A stretch of DNA of 64,000 nt. Origin: Gallionellales bacterium 39-52-133 (GTDB taxonomy: Bacteria > Pseudomonadota > Gammaproteobacteria > Burkholderiales > Gallionellaceae). The translations under genes were made by a program, and so were the position numbers. The notes beneath the pieces were generated by a model. It saw only the letters and a list, made by a program, of their open reading frames with translations, was not told the DNA's origin and did not search any database. Positions 54,900 through 64,000 of this stretch are shown here, piece after piece (the first letter of the stretch is position 1; every line of letters starts with the position of its first letter). The DNA is taken from NCBI GenBank assembly GCA_002278935.1, contig NCJL01000004.1, forward strand, positions 310,001 through 374,000, in the 5' to 3' direction.

Positions 54900-56228
54900 G
54901 TGATGAAAAACTTCAAACCAGCAGGCACGTTGATACATTTCTGTCTGGGCATGGGCTGCTGCCTTGCACTGTCTTCAGCGGCACAAGCTGTAGAGGAAAC
55001 CGTGAGTCCTGCGAGTTCGGCAGAGCAAGCATTTTCGTCCTTTCCCGAGCGCCGCAAAGCGCAGTTTCAGACCAGCTTCGGCTACGCGCTGTTTCCTTAC
55101 CCCTACAACATTCCCGGCATCGGTGGCGGTATCGGAATTGTGGGTGGCGCGATGAATATCAATAACACCTATACCGATGCGTATGGTATCGCGTTCAGCG
55201 GCGATGTCGAAGGCATGGCCGCGGGTGTGGCGGACATACACCTCATCCCGCGCACCCTGGTGCTGGATTTGGGATTTGGCGGGGTGAGCAAGGCAACATT
55301 CCAGAGCTATGCCGCACGCGGTATGGACACCGACAAGAATGATTACCGGCTGATCGAAATCGGCAATTCTGAAAATTACGGTGGGCGGTTGACCGCCACC
55401 TTTCTCGACCGCCGCATTGAGCTGTATGGCGGGTGGTATGAGAGCGCATCCAAACTGCGCAGCATACGCGACAAGGATGGCAATATCATTCTGCAGGCGC
55501 AGGATGCTGCCCGCGTGCGCCGCATCTCCACTTTTGTCGGCACCCGTTTTGATATGACCGACGACTATGGCGACCCCAGGCGCGGCGTGCGTCTGGACAT
55601 CAGCCGCTATGCGAACCCGCCCACCGATTCCGGGCCGGATTTCGCGGTGATGGACTACAACCTTACTGGCTATCTGCCCATCGGCAGCCGCAATACCTGG
55701 GTGTTTAACCTGCTGCGTTCCGATGCGCTGGTCAGCCGGCAAGGCGTAACCGATTCCGCAATTATCCAGCAACAACAGGGCATCAACTGCGCCGACCCCG
55801 CGCTGACGCCGCAGCAACAGCAATATTGCCTCGATGTGGTGAACAACATTATCGCGGGCAATACCTATGGTACGGCCACCTCGCTGGGCGGCCTGAGTCG
55901 TTTGCGCTCTTACTCGCAGAGCAGGTTCAGCGGCGCGCATACCCAGTTTTACGGCACCGAGTTCCGCTGGAATCTCACCGATGAATCCACCCCCTTTGAT
56001 ATATTCGTGATGAAGGATATTCGCACATCGTTGCAGGTGGCTTTTTTCTATGAGGTCGGCAGCACTGCCGATTTGCAGCAGGATGTGGGCAAGACCTGGC
56101 GGGAATCATATGGACTCGGCTTGAGAATGGTCACGGCGTCCGGGGTTGTGTTCCGTGCGGATGTTGCGAATGGCCGGGATGGCATCGCGACGGAAATTTT
56201 CATCGGCTATCCGTGGGAGATTTTTTAG
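54900..56228 (+). CDS. Short Omp85/BamA-like outer-membrane barrel protein
   Basis: 442-aa outer-membrane protein with a signal peptide (ends AQA). It lacks POTRA domains and has beta-barrel strands resembling Omp85 surface antigens. LGGLSRLRSYSQSRFSG resembles the conserved loop (L/V-R-G/S-Y/F) and the C-terminal strand ends in an aromatic (FIGYPWEIF), the signal for BAM insertion. The start may be the GTG at 54900 or ATG at 54903. It is not obviously paired with an exported substrate gene. Confidence 0.8.
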   Translation: MMKNFKPAGTLIHFCLGMGCCLALSSAAQAVEETVSPASSAEQAFSSFPERRKAQFQTSFGYALFPYPYNIPGIGGGIGIVGGAMNINNTYTDAYGIAFSGDVEGMAAGVADIHLIPRTLVLDLGFGGVSKATFQSYAARGMDTDKNDYRLIEIGNSENYGGRLTATFLDRRIELYGGWYESASKLRSIRDKDGNIILQAQDAARVRRISTFVGTRFDMTDDYGDPRRGVRLDISRYANPPTDSGPDFAVMDYNLTGYLPIGSRNTWVFNLLRSDALVSRQGVTDSAIIQQQQGINCADPALTPQQQQYCLDVVNNIIAGNTYGTATSLGGLSRLRSYSQSRFSGAHTQFYGTEFRWNLTDESTPFDIFVMKDIRTSLQVAFFYEVGSTADLQQDVGKTWRESYGLGLRMVTASGVVFRADVANGRDGIATEIFIGYPWEIF

Positions 56229-56273
56229 CGCTCATGCGGTCTGCTACGCGCAAAATGGGCCAGCCTTGCAGCG

Positions 56274-59200
56274 TTATGTATTTTCAGCGCCAGGTGGTGT
56301 CAGGAATTTTGTTTCAAACAGCTCGCCCGGTACAGGTTTGCTGAATATGTAGCCCTGTATTTCATCGCAGCTCAGCAAACGCAGCAGGCGTGACTGTTCC
56401 TCGGTTTCAACTCCTTCCGCGACGACCTTGAGCTTGAGCGAATGTGCGAGGCTGATGATGGTGGACACCAGCGCAAGTCCATCGGCTCCGGCTGTCATGG
56501 CAATGATGAAGGAGCGGTCTATCTTGAGCGTGTCTACCGGCAGTTTGGCCAGGTAGCTGAGTGAAGAAAAGCCGGTGCCGAAATCGTCGATGGCGATGGT
56601 TATGCCCATATCGCGGATAGCTTGCAGGCTGGCGATACTGTGGTTGATATTCTCCATGATCAGGCTTTCGGTGATCTCAAGTTCCAGCCCTTCCGCCGCA
56701 TGCTCGTCTATGCTGATTGCCTGTCTGACCTCGTCGATAAAGCCGCGACTGCGCAGTTGTAGCGGCGACACGTTTACCGCGATACGCACGGTAGCCAGGC
56801 CGGCAGCGCGGCAACGCAGGTAGTCCCTGACCGCCTTGTGCAGCGCCCAGCGTCCGACTTCATGGATCAGCCCGGTATCTTCCAGTACCGGTATAAAGCG
56901 ATCCGGAGGCACCAGCCCCGTGCGCGGATCATTCCAGCGTATCAGCGCCTCGGCACTGGTGATTTTTCCGCTCTCGAGATTAACCTTGGGCTGGTAAAAG
57001 AGCACGAATTCCTCGTTGTCGAGCGCCTGACGCAACTGGTTTTCCAGCGTGAGCCTGGCCGATACCGATTCGGTCATATTGAGGGTGTGGAACAGGTATT
57101 TTTCGCCGCTCACCTTGGCCTTTTTGAGTGCAGCTTCGGCGTTTTTGAACAGGGTGTCGGCGTCGGCACCGTCATCCGGAAATATCGCAATACCGACTTT
57201 GGCCGCAATGCGGAACACGGCATCATTCAGGCGGAAGGGATGGTCCAGAAAGGTTGCCAGCGTTTTTTCCACCAGCCGCGACAGATCGCCTTCCTGCCTG
57301 ATTTCGGGCATCACCACGGCAAAATGATCCGAACCCAGTCTTGCAAGCAGGTTGGCATCGCTCACGTTGTGCGTGAGCCACTCCGCCACCTGCACCAGCA
57401 GCGCGTCGCCAGCCGAGCGGCCGAGGCTGTCGTTAATGCTCTTGAAACGTTCCAGGTCGATCATGAACAGGGCTAGCTTCTGTCCATTGCCGGCAGCGCT
57501 GCGCATGAATTGTGTCACCCTCTCGATAAACAGGTTGCGGTTTGCCAGTCCGGTGAGCACATCGTAGTAGGCAAGATAGTTAAGACGTTCCTGTTTGCTG
57601 ATATGGTCTATCGCGAATGAAATGTCGCCGGCCAGTTCCGTCAGCAGCTTCAACTCCTCGTCATGGAAAAAATTGCGTTCACTTGCATACAGCGAGAGTG
57701 TGCCTATGGTCTGATCCGCAACAATCAGTGGAAAAATAACCATGGAGCGGACGCCTGCATCAATATATTTTTGCCCGAACACAAGCTGCGAGTCAGTCTG
57801 CGAATCGTTGGAAATGATGGGTTTCCCGTCCCTGATCACACGCCAGACCATGGTTTTTTCAACAAGCTTGTCAGAAGACAATATGTTCTTGATGGCGCTG
57901 ATGAGCTCTTCATCCTTGCCCGCCGTGGCCATCGGAATAATTTTCTGCGTATGCGGGTCGACGATACTGATCATCGCCATGCGGAAGCCGCCCGTTTCAA
58001 CAGCAATGCGGCAGGCCTCCCGGAACAGCTCATCGCGGCTGAGCACATGCACAATGAGCGAGTTGATGCCGCTCAGAACCGCATAGACGCGGTTCAGGAA
58101 GGCGATTCTGGCTTCCGCTTCCTTGCGTATCGTAATGTCTTCGGCCATGCCGATGATATCCTGAGGTTGCCCGTTTTCATCGCGTATGACCGTGACAAAA
58201 AGGTTGGCCCACACCAGCTGTCCATTTTTGTGCACATATCTCTTTTCCATGCGATAGGTGGAAATTATGCCTTCCATTAATTCATTGAACTGGTTCAGAT
58301 CATTACTAATATCTTCCGGAAAGGTAAATTCACTGAACTTCATTTTCAGTAATTCATCTTTGCTATAGCCAAGCATTTCAGACAGCGGGGCGTTTGATAC
58401 GGTCGGATAGCCCTGATTATCGATCAGCGCCATTGCAATGGGAGACTGGTCAAAAATAGCCCTGAAAAGTTTTCCGCTGTCGCGTACCTGGCGCTCGCTG
58501 TGTTTGCGTTCGGTGATGTCGCGTATGGTGCTGATCACGAAGTCTCCATCTGCAGTTACCAGCGGGCTCAGGCTGATTTCCACCGGAAACTCCGTGCCAT
58601 CCCTGCGCAGCCCGAACAGCTCAATGCCGGCACCCATGGGCCGCGAATGAGGGCTGCTGAAAAATGCCTGCTGCATTTCCGGATGTTTGCTGCGGAAACG
58701 TTCAGGCACCAGTATGTCGATGGACTGCCTGAGCAGTTCCTCGCGCTGCCAGCCAAACAGCTTGGAAACCTGCGCGTTGATCAGCATTATTTTGCTGTCA
58801 TGGTTCACGATCACCATTGCATCGGGTGCGGATTCAAGCAGGTCCTTGAACATCTGGTTTGCATTCTTGCGTTCGGTGATGTCGCGAAAGTACCAGACAC
58901 GCCCGTAATATTTCTGGTCTGCGCCTATGGCCGGAGCGGAATAGCGGTCGATGATCCTGCCATCTTTCAGTATGACCTCCTCACGGCTTTTTTCTTCACG
59001 GTGCTGGTTCAGATATTCCACACGGGCGATAAATTGCTCTGAGTTCGCTACCTGGTCGGCAACCGACTGCAGCACCGGCGCATCCACACGCGCGTTCAGA
59101 AGTTGTGGTGAAAGTTGCCACAAGCTAACGAATTTTTGATTGTAGGAAATGATTTTGCCACTGTCGTCGACAACCAGCATGGCATCGAGGGATGTCTCCT

Positions 59201-60188
59201 GCTGCGTTTTGAGGATCGTATTCTTGAACTTCAATTCTTCCTGTGCCCGCAGGCGTTGTGAATTATGTGCAAAGTTGCCGAGCGCAAAGCTGATGTCGCT
59301 GGCCATCTCCACCAGCAGATTTCGCGCCGGTTCGTCGAAGGAGTTGCTTGCTGCGGAATACAGATTGAATGCGCCAACAACCACCCCTTCACGGTGCAGC
59401 GGCAACGAGGCGGATGCGGCAAAGCCGGCGCGTGCGGCACGCTCATGCCACTGGTGTGTAGCAGGGTCATTCAGGAAGTCCTGGCACCAGTATGGCTGGT
59501 TCTGCCGGGTAGCCGTGCCGGTCGGGCCGTGGCCGAACTGGCTCTCGGCATTGGCCGAAATATTGATTTCGTTAAGATAACCGGTAGCATCGCCGTAGCT
59601 GGCGACAGGCTCAAGCATAAGGGTGTCACTGTCGGTGAGGCCAATCCACGCCATCGTCATGCCGCCATACTGCACTGCGGCGCGCACAGCTTCCAGAAAA
59701 AGCTCCTGTTCGCTGGTGCAATACACGATGGCCTTGTTGCACTGGCTCAGCGCGGCATAGAGCTGCTTGTGGCGCAGGATTTTCGCCTGGTCTGCCTTGC
59801 GCTCGGAAATATTACGGATGTTGCACTGTATGACCTTGATGCCTTCACAGTCGTAACTGTTGCTGACGAATTCAACCGCGATTTCGGTTCCGGCTTTTGT
59901 CTTAAGCGGAAGATCGTTGTAGCGCACATACCCCTGCGTTTGCAGCTCCTCAAACAACTCCTTGCTCTGCGCAATATCCACGAACGAACCCACTTCCCAC
60001 AGTTTCTTTCCCAGAAACTCGGCATGGGTGTAACCAAGCATATTGATCAGGTAGGGATTGACGTCCTCGATCTGTGCAGTGCCGGCGTTCAGCAGCAATA
60101 TGCCGTCCTGCGCGGCTTCAAACAGCCGGCGGTAACGGCTTTCGGATACACGCAGCGCTTTTAGCGCAGAATCACCGGGCTCATTCAT
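56274..60188 (-). CDS. Multi-PAS/GAF GGDEF-EAL protein, probable c-di-GMP phosphodiesterase
   Basis: 1304-aa cytosolic sensor. In order: PAS (~15-120), GAF (~150-300), PAS (~320-440), PAS (~450-570), PAS (~580-700), GAF (~720-880), GGDEF-like (~900-1050) and EAL (~1060-1300). The GGDEF motif is degenerate (RLGSDHFAVV, near residue 952), so cyclase activity is doubtful, whereas EAL (AEALIRWND, near 1080), AIDDFGTGFSSLSYL and AEGVETEE are intact. It should therefore hydrolyse c-di-GMP, possibly with GTP bound to the GGDEF part as an activator. There is no membrane segment. Confidence 0.92.
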   Translation of the reverse strand: MNEPGDSALKALRVSESRYRRLFEAAQDGILLLNAGTAQIEDVNPYLINMLGYTHAEFLGKKLWEVGSFVDIAQSKELFEELQTQGYVRYNDLPLKTKAGTEIAVEFVSNSYDCEGIKVIQCNIRNISERKADQAKILRHKQLYAALSQCNKAIVYCTSEQELFLEAVRAAVQYGGMTMAWIGLTDSDTLMLEPVASYGDATGYLNEINISANAESQFGHGPTGTATRQNQPYWCQDFLNDPATHQWHERAARAGFAASASLPLHREGVVVGAFNLYSAASNSFDEPARNLLVEMASDISFALGNFAHNSQRLRAQEELKFKNTILKTQQETSLDAMLVVDDSGKIISYNQKFVSLWQLSPQLLNARVDAPVLQSVADQVANSEQFIARVEYLNQHREEKSREEVILKDGRIIDRYSAPAIGADQKYYGRVWYFRDITERKNANQMFKDLLESAPDAMVIVNHDSKIMLINAQVSKLFGWQREELLRQSIDILVPERFRSKHPEMQQAFFSSPHSRPMGAGIELFGLRRDGTEFPVEISLSPLVTADGDFVISTIRDITERKHSERQVRDSGKLFRAIFDQSPIAMALIDNQGYPTVSNAPLSEMLGYSKDELLKMKFSEFTFPEDISNDLNQFNELMEGIISTYRMEKRYVHKNGQLVWANLFVTVIRDENGQPQDIIGMAEDITIRKEAEARIAFLNRVYAVLSGINSLIVHVLSRDELFREACRIAVETGGFRMAMISIVDPHTQKIIPMATAGKDEELISAIKNILSSDKLVEKTMVWRVIRDGKPIISNDSQTDSQLVFGQKYIDAGVRSMVIFPLIVADQTIGTLSLYASERNFFHDEELKLLTELAGDISFAIDHISKQERLNYLAYYDVLTGLANRNLFIERVTQFMRSAAGNGQKLALFMIDLERFKSINDSLGRSAGDALLVQVAEWLTHNVSDANLLARLGSDHFAVVMPEIRQEGDLSRLVEKTLATFLDHPFRLNDAVFRIAAKVGIAIFPDDGADADTLFKNAEAALKKAKVSGEKYLFHTLNMTESVSARLTLENQLRQALDNEEFVLFYQPKVNLESGKITSAEALIRWNDPRTGLVPPDRFIPVLEDTGLIHEVGRWALHKAVRDYLRCRAAGLATVRIAVNVSPLQLRSRGFIDEVRQAISIDEHAAEGLELEITESLIMENINHSIASLQAIRDMGITIAIDDFGTGFSSLSYLAKLPVDTLKIDRSFIIAMTAGADGLALVSTIISLAHSLKLKVVAEGVETEEQSRLLRLLSCDEIQGYIFSKPVPGELFETKFLTPPGAENT

Positions 60189-60456
60189 GGCAGATGATTC
60201 CGGGCATATATATTTACTCCATGGAGGGCTGGGCAGAAAGACTGCAACGCTGATAATCTGCGGCGGAAATCAAGTGACTAGTTGATCGCAGGCTGCATAC
60301 TACAGCTTCTATATGAATGCGGGGCAAGCGATTCAATGGTGAAACTTAGCTCGGCGGTGAAAAATTGTCGGTACGGCAGCGCACATATGGAGAGGTTTGA
60401 TTGCTGCCGGCGGTTGCGCTCGGTTTAAACCGGCATCAGCTGCCTCCTGTAGGGTT

Positions 60457-60549
60457 GCGTGGGCACGCGTTGCTTTGCCCACCCTACGATTTCACGTTGA
60501 ACGTTATTTGATAACACCGTAGGGTGGGCAAAGCGCAGCGTGCCCACGG
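60457..60549 (-). repeat. BIME, 93 bp, third full copy
   Basis: REP arms GCGTGGGCACGCGTTG ... GCCCACCCTAC and GTAGGGTGGGCAAAGCG ... GTGCCCACG. The spacer reversed reads CGGTGTTATCAAATAACG, same family as copy 54039. It lies between the PAS-GGDEF-EAL gene and the AraC gene. The rest of the 60189-60725 gap shows no feature I can support. Confidence 0.85.
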
Positions 60550-60725
60550 TTGCAATTCGGAAAATAACAATGTGAGCACACCAAGCCTTGCCCAGGCTGC
60601 ATGGCTGAATCTTTAAGGTACGCCAAATAATGAGTGCAGTTACAAAAATTAGCGCAATCCCGGTCAGGACATCAAATATTCGGCACGGTATAGTTCTCGC
60701 CGGTGAATGAGGAGAGAGCTGGGCC

Positions 60726-61586
60726 ATGTCGAAGGCAAGTGAATATGCAGCAAAGTTCAACAAGGTTTTCGATTACATCGACAAAAACCTGGATGAAGAA
60801 TTAACCCTGGAGCGCTTGAGCCAGGTTGCCTGTTTTTCAAAATATCATTTTCATCGCCAGTTTTCTGCATACACCGGCATTGCCGTCTTCAAATATGTCC
60901 AGCTGGTACGGCTTAAGCGCGCTTCCTACCGGCTTGTCTTCAACCAGCAGGAAAGAATCACCGACATTGCACTGGATGCGCGTTTTGAAAATCCGGAATC
61001 GTTTTCCCGCGCCTTTAAAAACACCTTCGGGCAAACGCCTTCTGAATTTAGAGACAACCCGGCCTGGCAGCACTGGAACGAGCAGTACAAATTCCCCATC
61101 AGAGAGAGGAGAAACAACATGGAAGTTAAAATCGTCAACTGCGAACCCGTCAAGGTCGCCATGCTCAAGCACTATGGCCCGCCTGACCTGGTAAACGATT
61201 CGGTAAAAATATTTATCGACTGGCGCAAGACCAGCGGCCTGTCCCCGGTTAAGTCCAGCAAGTCTTTCGGTATCGTCTACGACAACCCCGACACCACAGC
61301 GCCGGATCAATTCAAATTCGGCATTTGCGGCTCGGTAACAGAAGATATTCCCGACAACCCCCAAGGGGTGCAGAACAGGGTCATTCCCGGAGGCCGCTGT
61401 GCGGTGGTGCGCCATCATGGCTCACATGACAGGATAGGTGAGAGCATCTACCCGCTGTACCGCGAATGGCTACCCAAAAGCGGAGAAAGCCTGCGCGATT
61501 TCCCCTTGTATTTTCATTACCTGAACTTGATGCCGGAGACAGCAGAGCACGATCTGATTACGGATATCTATTTGCCGTTGAAATAA
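60726..61586 (+). CDS. AraC-type transcriptional regulator with GyrI-like domain
   Basis: 286 aa. An N-terminal AraC helix-turn-helix pair (about 10-110; LTLERLSQVACFSKYHFHRQF and ITDIALDARFENPESFSRAFKNTFGQTPSEFR) is followed by a GyrI/SbmC-like ligand-binding domain (about 133-286; VKIVNCEPVKVAMLKHYGP, VIPGGRCAVVRHHGSHDRI). This layout resembles Rob and YdeP-type regulators that sense small amphipathic toxic compounds. GGAGAGAGC precedes the ATG. Targets are unknown; the adjacent genes run the other way. Confidence 0.92.
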   Translation: MSKASEYAAKFNKVFDYIDKNLDEELTLERLSQVACFSKYHFHRQFSAYTGIAVFKYVQLVRLKRASYRLVFNQQERITDIALDARFENPESFSRAFKNTFGQTPSEFRDNPAWQHWNEQYKFPIRERRNNMEVKIVNCEPVKVAMLKHYGPPDLVNDSVKIFIDWRKTSGLSPVKSSKSFGIVYDNPDTTAPDQFKFGICGSVTEDIPDNPQGVQNRVIPGGRCAVVRHHGSHDRIGESIYPLYREWLPKSGESLRDFPLYFHYLNLMPETAEHDLITDIYLPLK

Positions 61587-61658
61587 GGAGGAGAAGTTCT
61601 GAGCGGATGATCAATTTTACTTCGTCCCTATTTTTTAGAAGGGGTCTCCTGATGAGTT

Positions 61659-61752
61659 GTGTGGGTACGCTGCGCTTTGCCCACCGTGCGGTGGTGCGGC
61701 ATAGCGCTAGGTGTGAATTTTGTAGGGTGGGCAAAACGCAGTGTGCCCACGT
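61659..61752 (+). repeat. BIME, 94 bp, fourth full copy
   Basis: GTGTGGGTACGCTGCG ... GCCCACCGTGCG and GTAGGGTGGGCAAAACG ... GTGCCCACG with spacer GGTGGTGCGGCATAGC. Oriented as the 54039 copy; the left arm has several changes. It lies 8 nt before the 3' end of the PDC gene. Confidence 0.8.
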
Positions 61753-61759
61753 GACAATC

Positions 61760-62686
61760 TTAAAACTTGCACTCGTCCGATAAAAATTCATCTGCCGGTA
61801 TGTAATGCGATCCATCACAGGAGAAGGTGAGACCGACGATGCCGTTGATGATGTTGAGCGAGCCGGAGCGCAGGTAGATGACGTCGTCGGCTTCGCGCAA
61901 TTGGCGAAACTTGTTGAGCACCTGCCTGACTTGTTCGGGGCGCACGGTGGCGCGCAAGGGGTAGGGCTGTTTCCGGAAGGCGAGGCACACCGCCGGGTTG
62001 ATGATTTCGTCCAGTACATGCACCTGGTAGCTGAAGGGGTCGTCCATTGGCCACAGCGTGGCGCGCGAGCTGGAGAAGTGAATCTGCACATGGAAGATGC
62101 CGCGCTCGCACATCAGTTCGTTGATGGTGGCGATGACGTCGTCGATGTGCTGGTCGAGGTCGCTGATGGCGCGCTGCTGCATGAATACGGTCTGGCGTAT
62201 GGAAGGGTCGCCTTTGATCTGGCGCCAGCCGGGTGTCGAGGTGTGCGATGTATCGCTCAGCGACAGATCGCGCAGATCGAAATCGGCGGCAATGAAGCCG
62301 GCAACCCGCTCATCCTTGGGTACGGCCAGCACGGCGGTGACTGTCGGGCGCTCGGTGAGGCGGCTGATATAGACATCGGACAAAATAAATCCGCGGCTCG
62401 GCACCACATTGCTCATAAAGGGGCGTTGTGAAAGATCCTGGCCGTAAAATTTTTCATGCAGCTTGTCGGCGGCGACGTTTGCACTGATCTGGATGCCGGA
62501 AGGGTCGAGCGCATACACCAGACGGCATTGCGGGATGCTGGCGAGTCCCTGCTGCAGCACGCGATCAAGCGCGGCCTTGTCCGGCCACACTTCGGCGCAC
62601 TGCCGCGCGAGGTGCTCCATCGGTGCGACAAGCTTGGTCGACAGGGCGAATTTTTGTTCTTCTATGGAGTTGACGATCACTGTCAT
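61760..62686 (-). CDS. PDC (Cache-like) sensor domain protein
   Basis: 308 aa without a recognisable signal peptide or membrane helix. Residues ~15-140 are a PDC/Cache-like fold (LDPSGIQISANVA, then FYGQDLSQRPFMSNV and the GFILSDVYISRLTERPTVTAVLAV strand set), which usually binds small metabolites such as amino acids or organic acids. The rest (about 170-308) is not recognised. It lacks an output module and is read on the same strand downstream of the hybrid kinase, so it may act with that kinase. Confidence 0.75.
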   Translation of the reverse strand: MTVIVNSIEEQKFALSTKLVAPMEHLARQCAEVWPDKAALDRVLQQGLASIPQCRLVYALDPSGIQISANVAADKLHEKFYGQDLSQRPFMSNVVPSRGFILSDVYISRLTERPTVTAVLAVPKDERVAGFIAADFDLRDLSLSDTSHTSTPGWRQIKGDPSIRQTVFMQQRAISDLDQHIDDVIATINELMCERGIFHVQIHFSSSRATLWPMDDPFSYQVHVLDEIINPAVCLAFRKQPYPLRATVRPEQVRQVLNKFRQLREADDVIYLRSGSLNIINGIVGLTFSCDGSHYIPADEFLSDECKF

Positions 62687-62772
62687 CTGGTTTTATTTCT
62701 TAGCATGGAGGTAACGTGGGTCAGGCGGTAATGATGCACGATTTTTGCCCTCCGATGAAGCACATTGGAATT

Positions 62773-64000
62773 TTATATTATGTTGGATGAATTTCCGGCG
62801 GAGTATGTCAGCCAGTGCAGGAGCATGGCATAAAGCTTGTCGGGTTCAACGGGCTTGCTGATGAAGTCATTCATTCCCGCTTCCATGCAGTGCTGCTTGT
62901 CCTCATCGAAGGCATTGGCGGTCATGGCCAGCACAGGCAGTGCGGCTTTGCCGGGCAACTGGCGAATTTGACGGGTCGCCTTTAGCCCGTCCATGACCGG
63001 CATTTGTATATCCATCAGCACCAGTGCGTAATTGCCTGCCATGACGCGATCAACAGCCTGCTGGCCATTTTGAACCACGTCGGCTGTCAGGCCTGCCTGA
63101 TTTAATAGTTCGAGCGCGACTTCCTGATTGAAAGGGTCATCTTCTGCCAGCAGCAAGCGAACGCCGTTAAAGTGTTGCGACAGTTGCCGTATGGTTTGCT
63201 CTGTTGTCAGCGCTGCTTCAGTTTCGGTTATTGAGTGGTTACCAGAGACCTTGCCCATATTGGCCGTTATCCAGAAGGTACTGCCCAGCCCGGGGGCGCT
63301 GGTAACACCGATATTGCCGCCCATCATGATGGCGAGATGTTTGCATATGACCAGGCCCAGCCCGGTGCCGCCATATTTGCGCGTAGTAGACTCGTCGGCC
63401 TGGCTAAATGCCTGAAACAGCTTGTTCTGTTGCTCTGCGGTAAGGCCGATGCCGCGGTCTTCCACCTCCAGGCGCATCAGGATATGCCGGGGTGTTTCGT
63501 CCAGCAATTTTGCGCGTATCATGATTTTCCCGTGGTCGGCAAACTTGATTGCATTGCTCACAAAATTCAGCAGAATCTGTTCGAGCCGCATCAGGTCGCC
63601 ATTAAGGTGCGCGGGTAAAGCCGGGTCAATCTCAACAATCATTTGCAGACCTTTCTGGTTTGCACGTTCGTCCAGCATGCTGAGGGTATGGTCTATTAAT
63701 TGTGACAGGGAGAAGTCGGCTTTTTCCAGCGTGAATTTTCCGGCCTCAATCTTGGACAGATCCAGTATGTCGTTGATGATGCGCATCAGATGGTGCGCAG
63801 CTTTGCCTACCTTCACCAGCTGAGCATGTTGTCTGGTCCCGGTGATATCATTTTTGAGCAAATGGATCCAGTTGATGATTGCATTCATCGGGGTGCGTAT
63901 TTCATGACTCATGTTGGCCAGGAATTGTGACTTGGCCTGGTTGGCCGAGAGCGCCTCTTCGCGGGCTGCTATCAGCGCCTGTTCAGCATGGGACGAGGTG
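62773..64000 (-). CDS. Hybrid sensor histidine kinase, C-terminal part (partial)
   Basis: The gene runs off the right edge; upstream coding sequence ([17 protein letters not shown]) is open to position 64000. The visible part has the HisKA phospho-accepting His in [13 protein letters not shown], then an HATPase_c domain with [13 protein letters not shown] (N box), [10 protein letters not shown] (G1) and [11 protein letters not shown] (G2), and a C-terminal receiver domain ([35 protein letters not shown] with the phospho-Asp, [18 protein letters not shown]). It signals by internal phosphorelay; the sensory domain lies outside the window. Followed 86 nt on by the PDC gene. Confidence 0.92.
   Translation of the reverse strand, partial: TSSHAEQALIAAREEALSANQAKSQFLANMSHEIRTPMNAIINWIHLLKNDITGTRQHAQLVKVGKAAHHLMRIINDILDLSKIEAGKFTLEKADFSLSQLIDHTLSMLDERANQKGLQMIVEIDPALPAHLNGDLMRLEQILLNFVSNAIKFADHGKIMIRAKLLDETPRHILMRLEVEDRGIGLTAEQQNKLFQAFSQADESTTRKYGGTGLGLVICKHLAIMMGGNIGVTSAPGLGSTFWITANMGKVSGNHSITETEAALTTEQTIRQLSQHFNGVRLLLAEDDPFNQEVALELLNQAGLTADVVQNGQQAVDRVMAGNYALVLMDIQMPVMDGLKATRQIRQLPGKAALPVLAMTANAFDEDKQHCMEAGMNDFISKPVEPDKLYAMLLHWLTYSAGNSSNII

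Noticed and set aside
60425..60763. 112-aa minus-strand ORF before the AraC gene
   Set aside because: Its C-terminal half is a translated BIME and it overlaps the AraC start; no ribosome site.

Overview
The window is a GC-moderate betaproteobacterial chromosome segment. The gene pairs birA-coaX and lptM-lysA, the glycyl-tRNA synthetase glyQ-glyS, a histone H1-like Lys/Ala repeat protein and many c-di-GMP proteins are consistent with Nitrosomonadales, possibly a Gallionellaceae-like lineage. That placement is an inference from gene content; no rRNA gene is present. There is no prophage, CRISPR array or intact insertion sequence.

Layout. 1-4.7 kb: the 3' end of maeB, a small unknown ORF, then a tightly overlapping run of patatin phospholipase, birA, coaX and a SPOR protein. 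4.86 kb: tRNA-Met with a terminator, then ybeY-corC. 6.7-11.5 kb (minus strand): RluF-type pseudouridine synthase, MarC, and a GGDEF-EAL sensor overlapping an alpha/beta hydrolase. 11.9-15.3 kb: two unknown proteins and a CHASE2 adenylate cyclase, followed by NnrS, a FecR-domain protein, an anchored glutaredoxin and an MFS permease. 19.5-25.6 kb: a GGDEF-EAL gene broken at its 3' end, lnt, a GIY-YIG protein, a Sel1-repeat protein and a MazG-like pyrophosphatase. 25.7-32.6 kb: housekeeping genes (glyQS, gmhB, plsC, a YgjP-like protease, lptM, lysA). 32.7-39.9 kb: histone H1-like gene, mgtE, fur, a CorC/CNNM protein, an MFS permease and a hydrolase-TlpA fusion. 40-46.6 kb: a peroxide/metal stress block (katG with a broken 5' end, ZIP, Dps) followed by a PLP aminotransferase, small unknown proteins and a GNAT enzyme. 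46.8-54 kb (minus): DUF3999-DUF2339 pair, MBL hydrolase, ABC-F ATPase. 54.1-64 kb: a REP-associated transposase (RAYT) between two BIMEs, an Omp85-type barrel, a 1304-aa PAS/GAF/GGDEF/EAL protein, an AraC-GyrI regulator, a PDC sensor protein and the 3' part of a hybrid histidine kinase.

The most unusual content lies between the genes. Four repeat families are dispersed here: (1) a 29-bp AT-rich element, nine copies, built around the IHF consensus WATCAANNNNTTR with variation concentrated in the four free positions; (2) a ~93-bp BIME made of two inverted REPs, four full copies and one short one, two of which bracket the RAYT gene; (3) a GC-rich hairpin element around GCCGACGGGGACGTCGGC; (4) ~115-190 bp elements with inverted CCACAGATT ends.

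Three genes show frame disruptions. katG and a GGDEF-EAL gene each appear to lack about 29-35 nt and are shifted in the same frame class. The histone H1-like gene changes frame exactly at an in-phase A AAA AAG heptamer, where a -1 slip would restore the family-like C-terminus.
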